Source: Bacteroidales bacterium UBA5548
Lineage (GTDB): Bacteria; Bacteroidota; Bacteroidia; Bacteroidales; UBA932
Assembly: GCA_002425935.1 (NCBI GenBank)
Contig: DINE01000017.1
Span: 1,704-14,317, forward strand
Direction of reading: 5' to 3'
Length of the DNA stretch: 12,614 bases
Shown: positions 6,877-12,614 of the stretch, piece after piece
Layout: the number at the start of each line of letters is the position of its first letter
Position numbering within the stretch: the first letter of the stretch is position 1
Made by a program: the position numbers and the translations under genes
The notes under the pieces: generated by a model
What the model saw: the letters and a program-made list of their open reading frames with translations, nothing else
Told to the model about the DNA's origin: nothing
Databases searched by the model: none

Positions 6877-7383
6877 ATGAATAAAGACTATCTAAAACTT
6901 GTAAGAAGGCTTAAACTGTGGGTAGTACTACTCTCCGTTTTAAATATAACCATTGTTAGTACAATCGTTGTTAATCTTTATCTAAGCAAGAAAAAGGAAG
7001 CCCAGAATGAAAGAAGCATTAAAGGAACCAATAACTTCTTCTCTCTTTATCTAAATCTGGATGATAAGCAAACGGCTCAGTTTGATTCCATTTCTGCTAA
7101 TTATAGCAACGACTTGAAGGATGTTGGGTTTATGCTTCGTAATGTGAAAGAGAGAATGAGTACTCCGGGAATATTCAGCGATACTGTTGCTATGAACAAG
7201 ATTTATGTGGATTTCATAGAAGCACAGTCTCTTAACAGAGATCTGGCCATTATTTTCTATAATAATATTCGCGGAATATGTGACTCATTGCAACTTTCTA
7301 AATTCGACACTCTGATTTCAAAAATTACTGTTCCGGCAGATTATTACAAAACTACTCCAAAACTTAAAGAAGAGTATGAATAA
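6877..7383 (+). CDS. CnrX/CpxP-like periplasmic sensor protein (168 aa)
   Basis: A short cytoplasmic start leads into one membrane span (about 12-36), followed by a helical periplasmic domain. FFSLYLNLDDKQTAQFDSI (54-72) and FYNNIRGICDSLQLSKFDTLI (127-147) fit the LxLxxxQxxxFxxI and final FxxIRxxC...F..LI patterns of Bacteroidota periplasmic heavy-metal-sensor or Spy/CpxP-like proteins, which fold as a four-helix hairpin. In the CnrYXH system the sensor holds the anti-sigma factor and lets the sigma factor go when it binds metal. This protein has no histidine at all and only one cysteine (Cys135), so the His-rich nickel/cobalt site of CnrX is absent; another signal is likely. Its last codons overlap the start of the TonB-dependent receptor gene by 8 bp. 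The family assignment is by pattern, without a database search. Confidence 0.75.
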   Translation: MNKDYLKLVRRLKLWVVLLSVLNITIVSTIVVNLYLSKKKEAQNERSIKGTNNFFSLYLNLDDKQTAQFDSISANYSNDLKDVGFMLRNVKERMSTPGIFSDTVAMNKIYVDFIEAQSLNRDLAIIFYNNIRGICDSLQLSKFDTLISKITVPADYYKTTPKLKEEYE

Positions 7384-10012
7384 CAGAACACTGCTTTGCA
7401 TACTGTTCTTTCTGGTTCCTTTCGTAATGATCGGCCAGAGATATGAGGTTTCGGGACGAATCACCTCCGCAAGTAATGGAGAACCAATCTACTTTGCAAC
7501 AATCTTTACAGATGGGACTCAGTATTCTGCTTACTCAAACGACAAAGGAGAATATCGGATACTTCTGCCAAAAGGAGAGCATAAACTTAAAGTAGCATTT
7601 CTTGGATACGACACTCAGGAGAGAACCATTACACTTACCGGCAATCTAAAGGCTGTCGATTTTGTACTTAAAGAGATGTCATTGAGTTTAAATGAAGTTG
7701 TTGTAACAGCAAAAACCTCTCAGAGCAAAGAGGGGTCAAGCACATATTCAATTGGCAACGAAGCAATTAAACAAATTCAGGCAATAAGTCTAAGTGATAT
7801 AATGTCTCTTCTTCCCGGAGGTAAATTAGAAGCTCAAAGATTAACCTCAACCGCACAACTCAATCTTAGGACAACAGAATCATCTGCGGTAAATTCATTC
7901 GGGACAGCAATTGTAGTCGATGGTACACCCCTAAGTAATGACGCAAATCTGCAGGCAGAAAATCCTGCATCAAGCCTTTCAGGTGGCACCAATGTTGCCA
8001 ATAAGGGCCTTGACCTAAGAGAGATTCCTGCTTCAAATATTGAATCTGTTGAGGTTGTAACAGGTGTTGCCAGCGCAAGATACGGGAACATTACATCAGG
8101 AGCAGTGATTGTCACAAGAAGAGCCGGCTACTCTCCTTTGAATATATCATTCAACAGTACCCCTACAACCTATCAGGCAAGTCTCTCCCGTGGTTTAAAA
8201 CTAAACAAGCACGGGTACCTTAATCTTGATGCTGACTATGCATACTCTGTAGGGCAACCGACAGAGTTAAAGTACTACTTTAACCGGATTAATGTTGGCG
8301 CCAGGTGGACGACAACGTTTAATCAGGAGAGAAACTGGAGCAATACAATTTCGGCGTCATATGGGTACAGCGGAGATGGCCGTAGAGTTGAACCACAGGA
8401 GGTGCTTCTTTCAAACAGAGATATCAGGAACAGCAGAGTCATGCTGGGTATTAACGGAAGACTGGATCTTTTAGGCAGGGTGAACTATACCCTGAGTTTC
8501 AACTTAAACTCACAGTATACTAAGTTAGAGCAAGAGGTAACTGACGGCCCCAGACCAATGATCGAACCCACCGAAACGGGCACCTACTTTACGACATACA
8601 CCCCTCTAAGCTACATGCAGACCACAATTATGAAGGGAATGCCTGTTAACGCATATTTAAGAGTAGAGAGTGAGCAAAACAGCGTAATCGCAAGCAACAA
8701 CCTCTCATTTACAACCGGTATTGAATATACGTTTGACAAGAATTACGGTGAGGGAAGAGTAGAGAGTGAGGGAGGAGTCGGTCCTGCAGGTTTACCGGGG
8801 AGCCGGGGCGTTCAATTTCATGAAATTCCTGCATCAAAAAACTTCTCATTGTATCATCAGACAGTGGTTACAAGGGAGTTTAAAAATTTTATGTACAATC
8901 TTAGATTGGGCGTCAGGTATGATAGAATGATTGAGAGGTATAACCTGCTATCTCCCAGATTATCCGGAACATTAGGAGTGGGCAAACATATCAGAGTCAG
9001 GGGTGCGTGGGGAGTATCCTACAAGGCCCCTTCTATGATTACTCTTTACCCCGGCCCTATCTATTTTGACATAGTAAATTTAAGTTACTACGATCCCGTA
9101 CCGGAAGAGAGGCTTGCTATTGTTACCTCATATGTAATAAAACCCAACAATAATTCACTGAAACCTGGCAGAGGTGAAACAAGAGAGGTTGCATTTGAAT
9201 TCGATAAATCCGGATTCAATGTAAGGTTAACAGGATATCATAAAATTCTATCAAAGGGGATAACCTCTGCAACTAAATTGGGAGTATTTAAAAATCAGGG
9301 TTACAGAATAGTTGACGAGCCGACCGGAAGACCTCCTGTTGTTGAAGAAGATCCGTCAAATATTACATATCTTCCAAGAACTTACAGCGTTTATGTAAAC
9401 AACCAATTTTCAGACACAAAAGGGTTTGAGTTAACATTTGCCCCTCCAAGAATTAAAAAAACAAATACCGGGATTAACTTAACAGGACAATATGTTTCCA
9501 GTTGCACGCTGGATGACGTTCCCTCTGTTAGAATATCCAATACATCTGTTTCTAAAAGCAGATACGGCGTTTATAACAGCTGGGAGAGGTCTGTTAAGGT
9601 GGCTAATGCTAACCTTACACTTATTCAACAAATTCCTGATCTTAAGATAATTGTCACTCTAACAACAGAGTTAAATATTTACAACAAGAGCGTAAATGTT
9701 AATCCGGATCTGCTTCCTGTAGCGTACTATGACTCATTCGGGAACCAAATTGAGATTCCTGAAAATGAAAGGGGTTCAGAGGAGTACAAAGATTTAAGAT
9801 TAAGTCCTACACAGGTGTTTCCTTCAATCTCTCCATTTTATCCAAATTTTCATCTGAATATCAGAAAAGAGACAAAACAGGGACACAGCTTTACATTCTA
9901 TGCAAACAACTGCTTCTGGTATAATCCTTATTATACAGACCAATATAGCAACAGCAGATACACTTTAAACTCTAAAATCTCATTTGGGTTTGGCATCTCG
10001 CTTAAAATATAA
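7376..10012 (+). CDS. TonB-dependent outer-membrane receptor (878 aa)
   Basis: The protein opens with a signal peptide (1-20, ending MIGQ). A CarboxypepD_reg-like beta-sandwich follows (about 22-98: VSGRITSASNGEPIYFATI ... GYDTQERTITL), then a TonB-box-like LNEVVVTA (105-112). The plug domain is about 120-250, with SDIMSLLPGG, VVDGTPL and the typical IESVEVVTGVASARYGNITSGAVIVTRRAG-type ending split over 222-251. The rest (252-878) is the 22-strand barrel. It would take up a ligand across the outer membrane using TonB energy. No STN signalling domain lies between the signal peptide and the first domain, so it should not signal to a FecR-type protein. It is not a typical SusC: no SusD follows, but a DUF4876-like lipoprotein does. 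Translation is probably coupled to the sensor gene (8 bp overlap). The substrate cannot be told from the sequence. Confidence 0.95.
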   Translation: MNNRTLLCILFFLVPFVMIGQRYEVSGRITSASNGEPIYFATIFTDGTQYSAYSNDKGEYRILLPKGEHKLKVAFLGYDTQERTITLTGNLKAVDFVLKEMSLSLNEVVVTAKTSQSKEGSSTYSIGNEAIKQIQAISLSDIMSLLPGGKLEAQRLTSTAQLNLRTTESSAVNSFGTAIVVDGTPLSNDANLQAENPASSLSGGTNVANKGLDLREIPASNIESVEVVTGVASARYGNITSGAVIVTRRAGYSPLNISFNSTPTTYQASLSRGLKLNKHGYLNLDADYAYSVGQPTELKYYFNRINVGARWTTTFNQERNWSNTISASYGYSGDGRRVEPQEVLLSNRDIRNSRVMLGINGRLDLLGRVNYTLSFNLNSQYTKLEQEVTDGPRPMIEPTETGTYFTTYTPLSYMQTTIMKGMPVNAYLRVESEQNSVIASNNLSFTTGIEYTFDKNYGEGRVESEGGVGPAGLPGSRGVQFHEIPASKNFSLYHQTVVTREFKNFMYNLRLGVRYDRMIERYNLLSPRLSGTLGVGKHIRVRGAWGVSYKAPSMITLYPGPIYFDIVNLSYYDPVPEERLAIVTSYVIKPNNNSLKPGRGETREVAFEFDKSGFNVRLTGYHKILSKGITSATKLGVFKNQGYRIVDEPTGRPPVVEEDPSNITYLPRTYSVYVNNQFSDTKGFELTFAPPRIKKTNTGINLTGQYVSSCTLDDVPSVRISNTSVSKSRYGVYNSWERSVKVANANLTLIQQIPDLKIIVTLTTELNIYNKSVNVNPDLLPVAYYDSFGNQIEIPENERGSEEYKDLRLSPTQVFPSISPFYPNFHLNIRKETKQGHSFTFYANNCFWYNPYYTDQYSNSRYTLNSKISFGFGISLKI

Positions 10013-10066
10013 AGCATAATCAGACTAAGCAATTACACATTAAAACTATAAACAAACCATTTAATC

Positions 10067-11317
10067 ATGAAAAAAATCAATCTTCGTCAAATCATTACTG
10101 CATTTGTAGCGGTAGTAATGTTCTCTGCTTGTGAAAAGCAAGCTCCCGAACTATCTGTGATTGAGGTAACGTTAGCCACATCATCCACTTACAATGGGGT
10201 TCCAATCAGTAATATTCCCGTAGAAATCACCAACACCGTTGACAACACTAAAAAAATTGTTCTGACCAACTCGGCAGGAGTAGCGCTATTTGAAGACCTT
10301 GCTCCATCAACTTACAATATTTCTGCAAGCAAAGAGCTAAGTGCCGAGGTTGCCTTTAATTACACAGGATTTAATAAAGCGCTCACAATTAATGCAAGTA
10401 TGCAGAATGTTGTAGTAATGCCTTTGCAAACCAGCAGACAGACCTTGACATTAGATGGAAAAGCCGGAGGAGATCTGGTAGTAAAGGAGGTTTATTCTCT
10501 GGGAGCAGCCAATGACGGTTATGCAATTATGTTCAAAGACCAGTTCATCGAAATTTATAATAATTCAGATGAGATCCAATATCTTGACAAACTATATATC
10601 GCATACCTTGCTCCTACGAAAGCCGGACAAGGCGCTACAGAAGTTCCTCTCGGACTTCCTCTTACAAATGTTGTATATGCATCAAAGATCCTTCAGTTCC
10701 CGGGAACAGGTACCCAATATCCGCTAGAGCCGGGAATGGGAGCAGTAGTTGCAATTAATGCAATAAATTATAAAGAGTTAAAGCCTCTTGCACTTACAGT
10801 TGATAATTCAAAAGCTCAGTTTGACACATATGCAATCACATGGTTACAATCACTGGGCAGGACAGGAAACTCATTCTTTGATGTAGATAATCCAAATGTC
10901 CCAACCATGAATTGTATCTACCTGAATATTCAGAACAATGGTTTCTTTAATATGGATGACTACGCGTCAATTGCTCTTGTTAAGGCAGGTCCTGCATTTA
11001 CAGAAACTATCAAAGATCCTACGATTACAACTTCCGAAGTTTTCTATATGAAAATCCCTGTCAGTGAAATTATCGACGGAGTTGATATCCTCGCAAAAAG
11101 CAGTTCGGCGGCATTTAAACGCCTTCCAGCTACAATCGATTCAGGTTTTACATATGCTCAGGAAAATGGCAGTGCAAACTATACAGGTAAGAGTTTAAGG
11201 AGAAAGGTTGCAAAGACATTGTCTTCTGGCAGAAAAGTGCTTCAGGATTCAAATAACTCCACAAGTGACTTTGAAGTTGTAGCTCCTGCAACACCTCACT
11301 CATACAATATTAAGTAG
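10067..11317 (+). CDS. DUF4876-type lipoprotein (416 aa)
   Basis: A lipoprotein signal, MKKINLRQIITAFVAVVMFSAC, with lipobox FSAC and Cys22 as the likely lipidated residue, is followed by EKQ. Residues about 30-130 look like a CnaB/carboxypeptidase-regulatory beta-sandwich (GVPISNIPVEITNT ... GVALFEDLAPSTYNISA). The larger C-terminal part contains KEVYSLG and QFIEIYNNSDEIQYLDKLYI, reminiscent of a lamin-tail-like beta fold. The length and sequence agree with what I recall of DUF4876 proteins of Bacteroidota, which sit beside TonB-dependent receptors. The gene is 54 bp after the receptor and 24 bp before another barrel gene, so it is probably a surface or periplasmic partner of the receptor, taking the place that SusD has in Sus-like systems. 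The C-terminus is rich in Lys, Arg and Ser (KSLRRKVAKTLSSGRK). Biochemical function is unknown. Confidence 0.8.
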   Translation: MKKINLRQIITAFVAVVMFSACEKQAPELSVIEVTLATSSTYNGVPISNIPVEITNTVDNTKKIVLTNSAGVALFEDLAPSTYNISASKELSAEVAFNYTGFNKALTINASMQNVVVMPLQTSRQTLTLDGKAGGDLVVKEVYSLGAANDGYAIMFKDQFIEIYNNSDEIQYLDKLYIAYLAPTKAGQGATEVPLGLPLTNVVYASKILQFPGTGTQYPLEPGMGAVVAINAINYKELKPLALTVDNSKAQFDTYAITWLQSLGRTGNSFFDVDNPNVPTMNCIYLNIQNNGFFNMDDYASIALVKAGPAFTETIKDPTITTSEVFYMKIPVSEIIDGVDILAKSSSAAFKRLPATIDSGFTYAQENGSANYTGKSLRRKVAKTLSSGRKVLQDSNNSTSDFEVVAPATPHSYNIK

Positions 11318-11341
11318 TTCAATTTTTAGAATATACCCGTA

Positions 11342-12614
11342 ATGAAGAAGCAGTTAGGCATTGTTGGCATTTTTTTCCTTTCACTTGGAAGCAGTTTTGC
11401 AGGCAATTCAGACTCCACAAGAGTAACAGATGTAATTGATCGTACACTGCAAAGAGAAGATTATCACCTGGTTTTTGATAAAGTACCTTCTCTTCTCTCG
11501 GTCTGGGAGAAGGGAGATTACTCGCTTATCTCAACAGGGTTTTCATCTTCAGGGGGAGATTACACCCATCCTCAGCTCTTCTTCTCAAAAAATCTGTTTG
11601 AGATTAGGTCAGAATCTGTAAAAAGCCTAGCTGAAAAGGGATGGCGATTCTTTGGTTCTGTAGCTTATACGAACGGAAATGCAAAGACAGGTAAATGGAA
11701 TATGACATATAACCTGCCTGTAAACGGGTCTCCATTTTATTACATGATAGAACAAGAGGGAACCTGGAAAAGTCAGTCTTATGATTTCAATGTTGCTGCT
11801 CAGAAAACCATCTCCGGTAGGTTAAGTGCCGGAGTTGGTTTAAAATATCTGGGAGATCTCCACTTTAGAACTTTTGACAGCAGAAATGAAAACACAACAC
11901 TCAATGTCCAGGTTCTTCCCTCTATTACAATGAATTTCGATGAAAAGAACTACCTCTCTGTCGGTTTCTTATACCAAAGATTAAAAAACGAGCCCAATAT
12001 TTCAAATAAGTATCAGCACGGAACCGAGCCGGAGTTGTATCATCTCTTCTTCAATCAGGGTCTTGGAACCTGGGACAATTCGCCATCTCAGATGAGAATG
12101 GTTGACTCTCGTTACGGAGGGTTTGTCTCTTATCGCAGAATAAACAGAAACAGCTCAACGGATGCAATATATACAGCAAATTATGGTAGTGAAGAGTGGT
12201 TGCACAAGTCTGTTTCTACACTAAATAACATGAGCGAAAAATACTCCGCTTATAGTTATTTTTTCAATAATCTTGTGCTTAGGCACAAAAGGATTACATC
12301 AAACGGAAGTTTTATAACAGCCCTTGATATCAAAAACATAGTTGGAGATGGAGCTATCTTCAAAGAGAACATTAATGCATTCCAGAGTAATTATGAATTC
12401 TTTTCAATTACTTCAGACCTCAAAGTCTCCTATATCAGAAACAACTCTTTATTAAGGCAGCTCTCTGCAAGGCTGTTTTTGGATAATTCGAGCCGGAATG
12501 ATTATAACTACGGGCATGTCTCTGAGTATACAAATCTTGAGGGGACACTATCTGCTGATGTTACGTCTGGGAAAAAGAGAGCTGTTAACTTTACTTATGG
12601 CGGACTTTTCTCTG
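11342..12614 (+). CDS. DUF6850-like outer-membrane beta-barrel protein (N-terminal 424 codons, cut by right edge)
   Basis: The reading frame stays open from the ATG at 11342 to the window end. It starts with a signal peptide (MKKQLGIVGIFFLSLGSSFA, cleavage near residue 20). A short conserved-looking region follows (DRTLQREDYHLVFDKVPSLLSVWEKGDYSLISTGFSSSGGD, split over about 33-74), then barrel-type strands such as RFFGSVAYTNGNAKTGKW, RLSAGVGLKYLGDLHFR and NYLSVGFLYQRLKN. The pattern and place after a DUF4876-like gene match the DUF6850 family of outer-membrane barrels as I recall it. There is no CarboxypepD_reg or plug domain, so it is not a second TonB-dependent receptor. Most of the protein appears to be present, but the end and any further operon genes are outside. 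Function is unknown; it may be a second surface component of the same system. Confidence 0.8.
   Translation, partial: MKKQLGIVGIFFLSLGSSFAGNSDSTRVTDVIDRTLQREDYHLVFDKVPSLLSVWEKGDYSLISTGFSSSGGDYTHPQLFFSKNLFEIRSESVKSLAEKGWRFFGSVAYTNGNAKTGKWNMTYNLPVNGSPFYYMIEQEGTWKSQSYDFNVAAQKTISGRLSAGVGLKYLGDLHFRTFDSRNENTTLNVQVLPSITMNFDEKNYLSVGFLYQRLKNEPNISNKYQHGTEPELYHLFFNQGLGTWDNSPSQMRMVDSRYGGFVSYRRINRNSSTDAIYTANYGSEEWLHKSVSTLNNMSEKYSAYSYFFNNLVLRHKRITSNGSFITALDIKNIVGDGAIFKENINAFQSNYEFFSITSDLKVSYIRNNSLLRQLSARLFLDNSSRNDYNYGHVSEYTNLEGTLSADVTSGKKRAVNFTYGGLFS

Noticed and set aside
5998..7383. FecI/FecR-type regulation
   Set aside because: The second gene encodes only 103 residues with no FecR domain, and the receptor has no STN domain.
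8747..8818. Collagen-like GPAGLPGSRG stretch in the receptor
   Set aside because: Only three Gly-X-Y triplets occur, most likely in a glycine-rich extracellular loop of the barrel, too short to form a collagen-like domain.
7376..11317. Reading the receptor and lipoprotein as a SusC/SusD pair with polysaccharide utilisation
   Set aside because: The receptor has a SusC-like N-terminal domain, but the lipoprotein lacks SusD TPR helices and fits DUF4876. No glycoside hydrolase or HTCS regulator is in the window.

Overview
This AT-rich window looks chromosomal and comes from a member of the Bacteroidota. The evidence is the set of protein families: a TPR/transmembrane/helix-turn-helix regulator, a TonB-dependent receptor whose N-terminus is a CarboxypepD_reg-like domain, a DUF4876-type lipoprotein and a DUF6850-type outer-membrane barrel. 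Gene starts lack strong Shine-Dalgarno sequences, and some possible promoters resemble TAnnTTTG. No tRNA, rRNA, CRISPR array, insertion sequence or transposase was seen.

Left part (1-3546). A von Willebrand factor A protein on the minus strand runs off the left edge. It is separated from the next gene by about 290 bp holding a minus-strand terminator-like double hairpin. Next, also on the minus strand, is a membrane-anchored TPR protein with a C-terminal HTH. Its start is best placed at 2794, not at the far upstream in-frame ATG. Divergent from it is a small exported barrel-like protein (2989-3546).

Middle (3547-5951). A long-loop hairpin with a T-tract closes the barrel gene. A 713-residue oligopeptidase B-type S9A peptidase follows, with an intact catalytic triad and a lipoprotein signal. 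It ends at a very clean intrinsic terminator (5919-5951).

Right part (5998-12614). This is one compact co-directional array: ECF sigma factor, small single-pass protein (17 bp overlap), single-pass periplasmic sensor of the CnrX/CpxP-like type (8 bp gap), TonB-dependent receptor (8 bp overlap), DUF4876-like lipoprotein (54 bp gap) and DUF6850-like barrel (24 bp gap, cut by the window end). By analogy with CnrY-CnrX-CnrH, I infer that the small protein holds the sigma factor at the membrane, the periplasmic protein senses a signal, and the released sigma factor drives a surface uptake or binding system made of the receptor, lipoprotein and second barrel. The ligand cannot be read from the sequence. 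The sensor has no histidine, so a copy of the CnrX nickel/cobalt site is unlikely. The operon is the most interesting part of the window.
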